Shown here piece by piece: positions 9,210-19,950 of a DNA stretch of 64,000 nt; position 1 is the first letter of the stretch; every line of letters starts with the position of its first letter. Under the pieces are notes generated by a model, which was given only the letters and a program-made list of their open reading frames with translations, was not told where the DNA came from and searched no databases. Source of the stretch: Blasia pusilla (Eukaryota; Marchantiophyta; Marchantiopsida; Blasiales); the NCBI GenBank assembly GCA_050084515.1, contig CM114274.1, forward strand, positions 9,548,001 to 9,612,000, written 5' to 3'. Made by a program: the position numbers and the translations under genes.

Positions 9210-10402
9210 GTGAGGCAAGCGTGGAGCCAAGCCTATGCTCTAGAGCGAGACGGGACAGAGTTACCACGTGCTCTAGGAGTGGAGGCGTTGACACCCTTGG
9301 ACACCACACCGATTGTGTGGCAGTATCCCGAGGAGGGTATACGTATACTAGATCTCTTTGGAGAGATTAGTACAACGTTGGCTATAATGTTGCAGGCCAG
9401 AGTACAAGTATAGTAGTACTTGTATGTTGAGAGGGATGAGACTCCACGTAGAGTCTCATTACATCATGTGTCGAGACTAGTCCAAGAGTATCCTCAATTA
9501 TTGCTAGTGTCTGCAGTCAGGGGATATCAGCATGTATTGTCAGCTGACATTTCATTGTTGGGGGCACCAGATCTGGATAGGGTTGGTCCAATACACTTGG
9601 TGGTGGCACGATGGCCATATCAGGGTCATTCCTCGGGGGGTCGGGGACTTGGTTTGCAAGACTCGAGGTCGGTCATGTTTTGGGAGATGTTGCGAGTTCT
9701 TCGACACTTGTAGACTTCCCAACGATGTTCTCCAGCTTACATTTTGGAGAACATCCCATTTTTAGGTAACACTCAAGCCCGAGTGATGGCAAGTGTACCT
9801 CAGGTGCGGTTGTGGAAAAGATCAACGGTGATGTTGGATGCGGCGAGTGTTGGATCGCGTGCACACCGTCCATGATTATGGTGGACAAACCTTTTACCAT
9901 CTGAGTTACTGAGATGGACTTATGATGGAGTCCAAAGACCATCACTACTTATAGTGGATGTCATCTTGGATCCAGGGTGGCGATCTCAGGTTGTCACTCG
10001 TGATGATGTACCACCATTTGCAGTGGCCATTCAGGTGGGCCAGTAGAGGGAAACATTGCCTATGTTGGTGAGTTTTCCATCATCTCATGCTTTTTGTCAG
10101 GGAGTACCGGGCATGATATGGGATGAGCATGCACGTACACTAGTGGAGCCCAATGCCAACAAGCGAGAGCGAGCTATGGGGTTCTCTACAGGGACGACGG
10201 CAATGCCTATGATGGTAGAGGCATCCCGTAGAGAGGTATTGGGTCAGGCTATGGACCTGAATTGTCTTACTTGGGTGTTCAGTCTTGGTTTGGCTGAGCA
10301 GAGATGGATGCGAGAGGCGTCTGTGACATTACGTCCACTTTGCTGCATAGTGTCTATCGGGATGGGTGAGACACTGGCTGGGGGCGCAATGGTGACGAAG
10401 AG
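9210..10402 (+). pseudogene. C5-cytosine DNA methyltransferase domain of copy B
   Basis: Motif I is decayed (LDLFGEISTTLAIML, two Gly changed). Then come YLYVERDETPRRV (motif II) and SADISLLGAPDLDRVGPIHLV. Motif IV reads ARWPYQGHSSGG, with the catalytic Cys codon TGT now TAT at 9618-9620. Motif VI is AYILENIPFLG. Motif VIII is AHRP-stop-LWW. The C-terminal block in the long open stretch 10056-10424 is RERAMGFSTGTTAMP and RREVLGQAMDLNCLTWVFS. Element C inserted at 10402, just beyond this block. Catalytically dead by sequence, but every conserved block is identifiable in canonical order. Confidence 0.9.
10398..10402. repeat. target-site duplication of element C, left copy
   Basis: AAGAG directly precedes the TGTAATG start of the left LTR and is repeated exactly at 21170-21174 after the right LTR. 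A five-base duplication is typical of LTR-retrotransposon integration. Confidence 0.95.
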
Positions 10403-11607
10403 TGTAATGTACAAGTGTTTCTAATTTACAGTCGATTTAGTAAGTTCGATCCCCAAGAAGATCATTGCTTGATGAAAAGGGAATGTAAAATGATAATTAT
10501 GTTGTAAAAGTAGTATGGTTGATTATATAATTCAAACGCAGTATTCCAGTAACATCTTCCGATCCTTTCAGTACCCATGTTTTCTTCTTCAATTCTCTCT
10601 AGTGGAATTTAAATCACGCTCAGGCAAATTGTTCTCTCGACATCTAGGAACCTCACAGAGATCTCAACAAGAAAGTTGGCTTCTCCTACTTTCGGAACTC
10701 AATACGTCTTGGCAGGCTACTCTCTGTCAAACAGATTTCATACAACTCCATGTTGATCATTCCATGGATGAGAGAGGTTTGTATGATTTCACTCTTCACT
10801 CGGCAGACCCAAAAAGACTATGCAAATGTAAGCATCGCACATCAGAATGAATGAATGAGTGGTTTACTATTCCATCAAGAATGGGAAGACTTCAAAGTGT
10901 ATACAAGCTTGAGAGGGTACTACTCTCTTGCTCGGACCATTCCTACAGCAGAAGGACTTCATGAGCGAATGATGATTGTAACTTCTGTCCTGCTTCTTAA
11001 ATATTCTCGGGAGTAGGAGCGTTTCCAAGATCCGAAGCGTTCTTGATGAAGTTGATGTTTCTTCAATATTTGTAACTACCTAGATCTATGGTGTGCTTTC
11101 CTTTTCCTATGATCCCTAGGAATTCGAAGAACAAAATTGTCCTAACTGCCTATCTGATACAAATGGTTGCGCCTCTTCCTAGGCTAACTGTTTTAACTAT
11201 GTGTCGGTTCGAATCACAATCATACTGAGCTTCGCTGCGCTGGATTTCTTGAGGACGAAGCTCTTCATTCTTCGTTCTCTTTTCAGGTGCTTGGTGCTTC
11301 GCTCTTCGTGCTTTGCTCTTCGTGCTTCGCTCTTCGTTATAGAGCGAAGTACTTCGTGTACAGAGCTTCGTTGAGCTTCGTTAAGCTTCGCGTTGGTCCT
11401 TTAGACTTCGTAACTGCATTTGCTTCTCCTCTAAGGCAAATCCTTGATCTTCCATCTCTCTACCTTGTCTTAGGAGCTTCGTGATTCACTTTAATCGTAC
11501 TCTTTCTTCTCCATAATAGTATACAATAATCAAAACCATAATGTACAAGAGTCTTTGTTAAATAAAAAGATAAATTTCTTCCGAAGTACAAAATTGTGGG
11601 TATCACA
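10403..11607 (-). repeat. 3' LTR of element C
   Basis: 1,205 bp, TGTAATGTAC...GGTATCACA on the plus strand. It pairs with 19951-21169 and differs mainly by one fewer copy of a 15-bp unit (gctttgctcttcgt type) near 11310 and scattered substitutions. It is rich in CTTCG/CGAAG words between 11225 and 11480. On the element's own strand it starts TGTGATACCC. Confidence 0.95.
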
Positions 11608-11628
11608 TACCCCCTCCCTCAAATGTGA
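11608..11628 (-). other. polypurine tract of element C
   Basis: On the minus strand the 20 bases before the 3' LTR read as a purine run (GAGGGAGGGGGTA) ending at the TGTGATACCC start of the LTR. This is the expected plus-strand primer for cDNA synthesis. Confidence 0.8.
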
Positions 11629-11646
11629 GCCGCCCCGGCGAACACT

Positions 11647-13556
11647 TCAAGATGTCTCGCCTACCTCCATAAAAGTATCCTCTAAGCTATCAAACTCTGG
11701 TGTAGGTGCAAAACGACCGTGAATCGTAGAAGGTTTGTTGATAATGTAAGGGGTATGATTGCGCATTCTTTCTCTCGACTTGTTAACAACTAATTTACTG
11801 CCTAGTACTTCGTTATGAACTAATACATCAGATGGAGTAAATGATGGTAACTCTTCACAAGTAATGGAAAGGGTGGGCAACACTTCTGGAATAGGTTTCA
11901 TATGATTGTCGAATTGATGCTTCCAATGTTTGTTGATAGTCAATTTCTTCGTTCATCTGTTGTTCAAAATTCTTGCTTGCTTCGTCGACTAGCTCCTTGA
12001 CATCTTGCGGGTCCATTTGAGCTTCGTTGAGTAGCTTCTGCTCTGCTTCCAATACTGCGATCCGACTTGTAGCCTCCGACCACTTTGCGAGTAATTCTTT
12101 GTTCGTTTCTTGCTGTTCCTGAAGCAGTGTCGAGGACTCAGCATGTTGGGTGGCCAATTTCTTGAATTCGGTGTGAACACGCCGTATTTGATGTCGATAC
12201 TGTTGAATTAGCTGCGACGCTTCGTTTACCTGCGAAGCTAACTGATCCGCTCCGCATTCGAGGTTAATCGCCAACTCTCCCATTGACGTGCGTTTCGAGC
12301 TGACATTGGACCAAGTCGCTTTGAGCTTTGCAAAGCGTGGTCTTCGTGTCTTCGAGTTCCTGATCCCGTAAGTGAAGATTCGTTTCTGCTACTCAACGCT
12401 GTGCTTCGTTTTCTGACGAAGCTTGTGCCCTACAGTTGAGGTCGTCCAGAGCTTGTAAATAATCGTCCACCGACGCTGTGTCGTCTAGGTGAAGAACATG
12501 TTGGAGTTGATTCATGACTGGAACCGCTAGTTGCAAGAACCACATCATATCGTTTGCCGTCTGGGACATGAGACGAAGTGCAGGTTGGTGATCACTTGCC
12601 CGCGATGTCTCGTCGGAGTCCTCCTGAGTGACGGGTTCTGGTGCCGAGGGTGTTTCAAAATTGACTCGGCCACGCTTTGGCCGTGGCATTTCGTTGGTAT
12701 CTTCGTCTTTCTTTAAAGCCAAAGTATGAAGATGTTGCTTGGGTGCTTCAGAGGGCGGTGTGACTTCGTGGCTACCCATGGTACCAGTTCCTCCTTTCCG
12801 TGGTAGTCGGACGGGGGTAACTTGCGACCAATCTAGCGCCTCATCTGCTGTCAATTCCTGCTTATGAATATAAAGATGGATCAAGAAAGGAGATAGGAAG
12901 GACTTCGTGCTTGGATGAAGCACTTCCACCATTGCTCGTACGTGCTCGTCCACAAAAGAAGCGAAGTCGACTCTTGGGGCTTCGGGTTCCAGGTGCTGAT
13001 TCCAGATGATGTAGCACATCTTCACAAGCTTATTCGTCAGATAGTAAGAACGAGCGGGATAAAATAGAGTCATCACATGTTTGCAAAACTGACCAAAGAC
13101 TGGCGGAAAGAGTGAAGTAGCCTTGTAGCCATTCCTGCCCAGGCGCTCAGACGTGACACAGCCGAGTGCTAAGAGATCTTCATGCTTTACTAGCAACTCC
13201 GTGTCATACTCGTACTTTGGCGCAGCCGGGAGCAGATAAGTTGCTCTCCAGTCATCCGCCGTCCAATGTTGGGATTGAGCTCGATAGCAAAGACCCTTCT
13301 TTCAAAACTTGGCTACGGTAGTTGAAGATCGAAGCTCGCCGAGGAGTTCTCCGGATGTCAAGGTCCAGTTGGCTTGAAAGAAGGTTGCCAACGATCGCTC
13401 CTCCAGCGCTTCGACCAGCTCCGGTGACAGCTTGACCATCGGCATTGCCGCGCTTCGCAAAATGGGCGTGGAGTCTTCGCAAGGCATGTTGCTAGGTCGA
13501 TCTCGATGGACACCCTGCTTTGGTCTGCTACGCAACTTTGTGGTGATCCTGTCCAT
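11647..13556 (-). pseudogene. third ORF of element C, after integrase (unknown function, coiled coil)
   Basis: A coding stretch of roughly 630 codons downstream of integrase, in the position where Athila/Tat elements carry env-like or additional ORFs. Segments: 13556-13302 (PELVEALEERSLATFFQANW), 13250-12393 (a globular part with GRNGYKATSLFPPVFGQFC and FYPARSYYLTNKLVKMCYII, then a charged, basic PRPKRGRVNFE stretch), a TGA near 12405, then a long heptad-rich coiled coil (12400-11950: QVNEASQLIQQYRHQIRRV, LLQEQQETNKELLAKW, VLEAEQKLLNE), and a tail to 11647. I see no signal peptide or membrane segment, so envelope function is not supported. The first half vaguely resembles plant transposon-associated proteins; I do not recognise a family. 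Frame breaks near 13300, 12405, 12290 and 11945. Confidence 0.65.
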
Positions 13557-13649
13557 GAAAATACCCGCTTGGTTACGATGGAACTCTCTTATAGTCTGCT
13601 CCCCTGACAGTTCTTGGCCGTAGCGCTAGGATTGTAACAAGAAGGTTGG

Positions 13650-13780
13650 CACTTCGCGTCTTTGCTACGCTCCAACAACTTCGTGCGCTTCGCTGCTTTG
13701 CGAAGCTCCGGGCTTTCTTGAACTTTGCTACTTCGTTGCTTCGCAAAGCATGAAGCGTTCGCCTACCCCCTTCCTCCTGT
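13650..13780. repeat. CTTCG/CGAAG-rich segment of element C
   Basis: A dense cluster of CTTCG, GCTTTGC and CGAAG words between the integrase tail and ORF3, the same word bias that fills the LTRs (11225-11480 and 20775-21050). It lies upstream of ORF3 and could be a regulatory or simple-repeat segment. No defined binding site can be assigned. Confidence 0.5.
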
Positions 13781-13781
13781 T

Positions 13782-14852
13782 TCAGTCCGCATAAGGTTCA
13801 GGCTCATAATAAAGGCGCACATGCATGCCATTGACTCGAGTGGGCAGGGATTCTCCTTGTAAGGTTTCTAACTGTAGGGATCCATTATCATAGATGGCCA
13901 ATACCCGGTAGGGTCCCATCCAATTTAATTTTAATTGTCCGGGGAACTTGAGCCGCCGGTTATCATACAATAGCACTAAGTCTCCAACGCTGATAGATTA
14001 TGGCCGGAGATGTCAATCGTAACGTTGTTTACGTTCTTTTTGCACCTGGGCTGTCGGGCGTAACGCGAGCATGCGTGCCTCTTCCAACGCAACCAAGGTC
14101 TCATTCCTGTGTTCAAGAACACCGCCCATGGCCTCCGTTCTTGTTCCCTCCAATACCCGATAAGTGGGCAAAGCCCATTGAATAGGTGTTAAGGGATGCA
14201 CGCCATAAGTCAAGAAGAACGGGGTGTATTTTGTAGTAACCTTCTCAGTTGTTCGGTACGCCCATAATTCCACGGAAATTTTCGTGTCCCAATCATAGGA
14301 ATATGTTACCGTTAATCGATTCAATATTCGGCAAATAAGGCCGTTAGATTTTTCCGTCAACCCGTTGGCTTTAGGGTTGTAGGGGGTAGTTTTCCGATGC
14401 TTAATGAGAAAGTGGGAAGTGAGAGACTCAATAGTCTGGTTTAAGAAGTGTGTGCCACGGTCACTTACTAGTTCCAACGGACAGCCATACCGCGTGATAA
14501 TCATCTCGTATAAAAACTTGGCCACTGCTTCACTGTCATCTTTTCGCGTGGCTACCGCTTCGACCATCTTAGTACAATAGTCAGTGGCGATAAGAATATA
14601 CTTCCGCCGGGTTTGGCGAGTGGCCGGGGAGATAGGGCCCACGAAGTCAATGCCCCATTTTTCAAAAGGAGCTAGGGGCATGATGGGGACCAGAGGCCAC
14701 CGCGTAGTTCTTTGTGGGTCGACTGCTCTTTTGAGCATCACAACTCGAATAAAATTACCTACGTCTTTGTACATAGTTGGCCACCAATAACGTGCGGCCA
14801 AAATTTTCTTAACGGTATTTTTTACCGCATAGTGTCCACCAGAATCAGCCAT
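13782..14852 (-). pseudogene. integrase of element C
   Basis: DDE integrase that inserts the cDNA. The N-terminal zinc-binding region (GGHYAVKNTVKKILAARYWWP) keeps a His but its CX2C pair has become VVML, so the HHCC finger looks broken. The catalytic core shows KWGIDFVGPIS (Asp), LVSDRGTHFLNQ (Asp) and NPKANGLTEKSNG (Glu), the D,D-35-E triad. The C-terminal module contains LNWMGPYRVLAIYDNG, the GPY/F motif of Ty3/gypsy integrases (13976-13782, separated by a stop near 13990). No chromodomain is visible. Confidence 0.9.
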
Positions 14853-14879
14853 ATGCAGGGCTCTGATGACCTGGGGGAC

Positions 14880-15403
14880 TTATTCTGCTTCCAAGCATCG
14901 TCGATACTCTTCATCAACACCTAATTTGAATAGGACCCCTTGACAGATCTCATATGGTCCTATCTGATGTAAGAAAACTGCGCTTTCTTCCGTTGTCATC
15001 GGGGCAGGAAGTCGCAGAGTCATTAGAAAACGCAGAATATCCTCATAAAAAGATTGGCTCAACCGATCCTGTGTTATCTGGAACAGGTCTTCATCGGGAA
15101 AGGTATCATCGACGGATTGGGTGAGGTCCGCGTTGGTCATCCTCAACCGGGAAAGAAAATCTGCATTGGTATGCACCTTGCCGGCACGGGTAACAACATC
15201 GAATGTGAATTCTTGTAGCAACAAGATCCACCGCGCAATGTGCCCTGACAGGTCTGCTTTCACCATTAAGGGTCTGAGTGCAAAATGATCAACATGAAAG
15301 ACAAATTCGTACCCTAATAAATAGTGTCGGAACTTTTTACACGAGAAGACCATGCCTAACCCCTCTCGTTCGGTAGTTGTATATTTTGCTCCGCTGCCGA
15401 TAA
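14880..15403 (-). pseudogene. RNase H of element C
   Basis: It follows the RT in a shifted frame. CKKFRHYLLGYEFVFHVDHFALRPL and DLSGHIARWILLLQEFTFDVV are typical Ty3/gypsy RNase H-to-integrase sequence, with NADFLSRL near the C-terminus. A stop near 15400 separates it from the RT tail IYYAGR. Confidence 0.85.
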
Positions 15404-16533
15404 TTATCGGCCGGCGTAGTAAATCGGAAAGTCATGTTTGTTCTCATCCAATTGGCTGAGCACTACTCCAATGGCAAATGAGGATGTGTCCACATATACG
15501 TGGAAGCGTTTGGTCCAATCGGGGGACCGAAGTACAGGAGCTTGTTGCAATGCGTCTTTTAAGGTGTCAAATGCCGCTTGGCATGCTGGTGTCCACTCCC
15601 ATTCGGTGGTCTTTTTAAGTAATGCAGTAAGAGCTCCTGCTTTTACCGCATAATCTTTAATAAACCGTCGATAGTACCCGACGTGTCCCAAGAATCCTCT
15701 CAATTCCCGGAGATTAGTAGGTGGTTCCAATGCGACGATAATATCCACCTTGGCCTTTTCGACCTCAATTCCTTGAGCCGACACTCTGTGTCCCAACAGA
15801 ATTCCTTGTTTCATAGCAATATACGATTTGTCCGGATGAAGGGACAAATGCACTTCGCGACAGCGCGCGAGTGTTAACTCTAACTTTTCGGATGTTACGC
15901 CAAATGCTTTGAAGATACAAAAATCATCCAAAAAGATTTCCACGAACTTCCTCAGATACTCCTGGAAGATGGAGATCATCATCCGTTGGAAAGTAGCTGG
16001 GGCATTGCATATCAGGCATTACGCGATATGCGAAAGTTCCCCAGTCCGTGGTGAAAGTGGTGAGGGGACGATCCTTTTCTCATATGGATACCTGGTTATA
16101 ACCCGAGTATCCGTCCAAGAAAGTATAACGCTTGTGCCCGGCAACTTTATCCAAAATACTATCAGTGAAAGGTAGAGGGTACGTGGTGGTCTTTTAAGGT
16201 GGCAGCATTCAATTTCCGATAATCCTGGCACACTCGGATTTTCCCCGTTTTTTTTTTAGGTACAATTACGATGGGCGACACCCACTCGCTAATTAACACA
16301 AGATAAATCATTCCTGCCTCAAGACGCTGGTCCATCTCGTCCTTGACTAACAATGAGTACTTTGGATTCAGTCGATATTGTCGCATTCGCACCGGGACCG
16401 CCCCTTCTTTAAGATCAATTCGGTGTTCACCATACCGTGCGGGAATGCCTGTCATTTCATCCATGGAGTATGCAAAGACATCCAAATACTCAAACAATAG
16501 TCTTTTATACTTCATAAGTGTGGTGGGAGACAA
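15404..16533 (-). pseudogene. reverse transcriptase of element C
   Basis: Fingers: FEYLDVFAYSMDEMTGI, SEWVSPIVIVPKKKTGKIRVCQDYRKLN (16533-16165). After a frameshift near 16170 comes FLDGYSGYNQ with the first catalytic Asp, then MMISIFQEYLRKFVEIFLDDFCIF (15982 onward) with the FLDD catalytic box, LHPDKSYIAMKQGILLGH and LRGFLGHVGYYRRFIKDY. FLDD instead of YVDD is characteristic of Athila/Tat RTs. The core is well preserved apart from frameshifts. Confidence 0.92.
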
Positions 16534-16599
16534 ATCCGCCGAAAGGCGTAGAGACTTTTAATTTGCAATAACGACCTGGACGTAGTCTTGCTCCTGAAC

Positions 16600-17639
16600 C
16601 ATGTTCTCTGTAAACTGGAAGGTGCTATGACCCAACTTCTCTTCCTCTCGGGCGACTTTGGCTTGGAGAGTACCGACTCCTCGTCTATTTCGTAACATTC
16701 TGAATAATACACCTGGGACGAGGACTCCGTAGCTGTTGTGTGGTCTTGATCTGACGTATAACCGTCGTCACTCGGTGGCGTCTCTCCTTGGGGTGGTCGT
16801 GATTTCCACGACAGCTTGATGAGCCGCTTCGAGACCTGATTCGGCGCCTTGAACGTGAAACGTCGCCTTTTCCAATCCGTAGTCACCCTCGCACCATACA
16901 ACCAGGGTCTTCCAATGAGCAAAGGATAGCCCGTGGTGGTTAGGGGCTGCAAGACTAAGTAGTCCAACAGAAACAGCACCCCCCCGAGCATGGTCGGAAT
17001 TTGAGTGAGCTGTCCTAGGGGTCTCTTCCTGGATTGATCCGCAAACCGCAGATACTTGTCTGTGGGCTCGTACACTGTATACCCTAGTGCCCGAGCTGTT
17101 TGCTCCGTCATAATGTTAATTCCGCTTCCGGAATCAATGGGGACCTTCTTAATGGTGTGGCCCTCAATTTCCACCTCCACCTCTGGGGCTCCCAAGTCTT
17201 CTACTTCGATCCGGAACAGATCCACCACTGGCAGATGCTTTTCCGACTTCCTGGGTTTCTTCCGGCTTATTTTCCACTGCTGCAAAATTTTTCCGTACAC
17301 TGGGTTATCCATGAGTAATTGTAGCAGGGTTATGTTGGCCGGGGTTGACACCAAGTCCCTCAGTAAGTCGTAAGCTTCTAGGACCAGCGGTGATGTCGCA
17401 ATGGCTTGGACTATCGGACTTGGTTTGGTCTTTGTCTTCTCTGGGGTCTGTTTCCTCTCTGGTTCCTGGTCCTCACGCACTTGAGCACGAACCTGGTCCT
17501 CTACATCCTGATGGAAGTACCTCGGATGACTTCGATCAAAGGGCGGATCCACATCGCCTTTGAGGATGGCCTTCCTGGCACGGAAGGTGTTCACACCTTT
17601 GGTCTTGGGCTTCCCTAGCTTTGCGCGAAGACGAAGCAC
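16600..17639 (-). pseudogene. aspartic protease region of element C
   Basis: Within a 375-codon stretch: VEIEGHTIKKVPIDSGSGINIMTE with the DSG active site, then LGYTVYEPTDKYLRFADQS, YLVLQPLTTTGYPLLIGRPWL (second conserved strand, GRPWL) and DWKRRRFTFKAP. It overlaps the end of the gag frame by about 100 bases in a different frame, compatible with a programmed or mutational frameshift. A further frame change near 16690 leads into RT. Confidence 0.88.
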
Positions 17640-19173
17640 CCTTCCTTGCCTTTAAGATCCCCGCGGTCTGACTCTTCGACCTCGTGGTAACAGCCAGAAC
17701 GGTTTCTTGGAACTCTTTGGGCCAGTCCAATGATTCCTCGTTGGCCCCTCCGGTCGAGTCTTCCTCACTGATAGTGACTCGCTTTGGTCTTGGGGACACT
17801 ACTTCTTCCACTCGGACAAGTTGTACATTTACGTCATTTTTGGGCTCTGGTTGAGCCGCTGAAGTGTTGACATATCTGACCAACAACCGTGGGACCTTGG
17901 GCTCCGGGCATTCTACGGCAGTGTGTCCGCCCTTCTTGCAGTTCCCGCATAAGGGATTGAGTCCCTCTGGTCGCTTTGGGTTTGGGCAATTGTTGGCCCA
18001 ATGGTCCGTTGTGCCGCAATTATAACAACAATTTTGTTTGATGGGTGGCGTGAAGGCTGCCGTGCCCATAATCTGTCTCAGGGGTCTCTGTTCCCCGTAT
18101 TCCGGAGGCACATACCACGTGATCCAGCTTCTCCTGGGGTTTGGGGGTGGCACAGCTTGGACGGCATAGCACCCTTCCCATTGTTCCGGTTCATACCACC
18201 CTTCTTCAATAGTGGCCTCTTCCTGGATCCACCGTAGATCCCTCTGAGTAGGGCATTCCTGTACAGTATGCCCTTGGGTTCCACAACTACTACACCAAAT
18301 GTTGGGCCTCATCAGCCCGTGTCGTCTTCTGGGGTCCTTCTAGGCCGCCAGATGTACCTTCAACTCAGCCATTTGTGTACTGAGTTCTTCCATGGCCGGC
18401 TTGCCGGCCTTCCTTGCCGTCCCCCTCACTGGACTTTCCGACCGTTGGGGACGATGCTTGGTGCTTGGTCGGGTTTTGTTCGGGTGCTTGGGGGAGTGAT
18501 GATGCCTGCTTTTCCCTTTCCTTTTAGCTTTCAACTCCTGCTCCGAGTCCAAGGACTCCGACGTATCCTCCGTAGAGGATTCCGTGTCTGTGGAGGACGC
18601 TTCGTCTTCAGACGAAGCACTAGTCTACGATGCCCCTCGTCGTTGGTGACGCGGTCTTCGTGTTTTTCGGGACTTCTCTGAGGCTTCGTACGCCTCAGCG
18701 GAGGCTATGACTGCCTCCAAGGAATCCCGTTGGCCTCGCCGGAAGTACCGATCCATTACTTTGGACAGTTCGGATACGAACCAATCTACCAATTGGGAGG
18801 TATTCGTGTGCTCCAGCTTATTCACCAGGCTTTGGAACCTTTGGGTATATTCCCGGAGGGTCTCCTTCTTTTTCCGTTTCAGGTCGCGAAGCTTCGTAAG
18901 AAGCCTGTCCTCGAACTCCAGGTCGCGGAACTCATGTAGGAAGGATTCCAAGACCCTTTTCCAGGTTTCTGTGACGTCCGCTCCGAGACCTTCGTACCAC
19001 TGGCTTGCTCGCTTCTTGAGCAGGCCCAGAAAGACTCGTAACAAATCCTCCTCTGCACCTTCCCTATTGGCTTTCGCGACATGGGTGAATTCAAGCACAA
19101 AGTTATCCACATTGTCTCGCCGTCCCCCAGCAAAGGTGGGGTACCTTAGCAGAGTTTTTCTAGTATTGGCCAT
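17536..19173 (-). pseudogene. gag of element C with three zinc knuckles
   Basis: A single frame interrupted by two stops (near 18628 and 18340). Start MANTRKTLLRYPTFAGGRRDNVDNFVLE followed by a Ty3 gag core (LLKKRASQWYEGLG, FRDLEFEDRLLTKLRDLKRK, REYTQRFQSLVNKL). A charged linker follows, then three CX2CX4HX4C knuckles: CSSCGTQGHTVQEC, CYNCGTTDHWANNC and CGNCKKGGHTAVEC. Three knuckles is more than the usual one or two. It packages the element RNA in virus-like particles. Confidence 0.9.
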
Positions 19174-19914
19174 GGGAACCGCTCTCCTGCTGGCTCATGG
19201 GCTTGATGCTCGAGAGGGAGGAGGTAACGGTTCCGCCTGAGGTGATCTGGTTGGCTCCTCGCTCCCTGACTCCCCAAAGGGGTCCCAGGACGACTCTTCG
19301 TCCGACTGCGAACTGGCAGGGGACGTAGTGGAGACTTTGTCCCTGTCTTTCTTCTTGCTCTTCGGCTTCGGACGAGGGATTTAAGACCGGGAGATGACCA
19401 GCGATCTCAAGCGGTTGCTCTTCCTGCCGCTATCGCTGCGCCCGATCGGCTCTTTGCTCGCAAAGAGGGCCGAGAGCCTTCCATAAGTCTCTTGTGGGAT
19501 TTGGCAACTTGCGTTCACCCCCACGGTTGCGACAGGGTAAGGGTCCATGGAGGGAGGTTAACTACTTCTTCTTTCTACACCTACAGGGGTGTGCCTGGTG
19601 CTCCTAATCTTCCTGCCGGTTTTCCTCCCATAAACAGAAGTACTGGGTTTTCACCAAGTATAACTGTCGTTCATGGGCGAAGCACCGTTCGGCGACTGGC
19701 TCTTTGACAATTCTAATTAGTTGGTCTATTTTCTCTAGTACCAATGCAGTAAATCTATTGTTGTCTTCAAGCATCCATTGTCTTAAGGGGATCGCTAGAG
19801 CTAGCAGATGGTCTTCAGTAAGAACTAGATTGTGGGGTCTTCTAGGGGCGAAGCTTCTTTCCCCGCTCCCAGACTCCCCATGGGTCTCTCTCCCTTCTCA
19901 GCCAAGAATATGAT
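19174..19914 (-). other. 5' leader of element C
   Basis: A 741-base region between the primer site and the first gag ATG. It contains only short open frames and no recognisable motif. In this position it would hold the packaging signal and promoter-downstream sequence. Confidence 0.6.
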
Positions 19915-19932
19915 CCCCTGGCAGCGGCGCCA
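19915..19932 (-). other. primer-binding site of element C (tRNA-Asp type)
   Basis: On the minus strand the sequence TGGCGCCGCTGCCAGGGG matches, with two differences, the complement of the plant tRNA-Asp 3' end including CCA. It lies 18 bases downstream of the 5' LTR end; such a spacer and tRNA-Asp usage are known in Athila/Tat elements. Confidence 0.85.
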
Positions 19933-19950
19933 AAAATTTTTCTTGCTATA

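Noticed and set aside
11647-13556. Envelope protein in element C
   Set aside because: No signal peptide, transmembrane segment or glycosylation-rich ectodomain; a coiled coil alone is not enough.
13782-13976. Chromodomain at the end of element C integrase
   Set aside because: The stretch contains a GPY/F motif but no chromodomain aromatic cage pattern, and Athila/Tat elements normally lack one.
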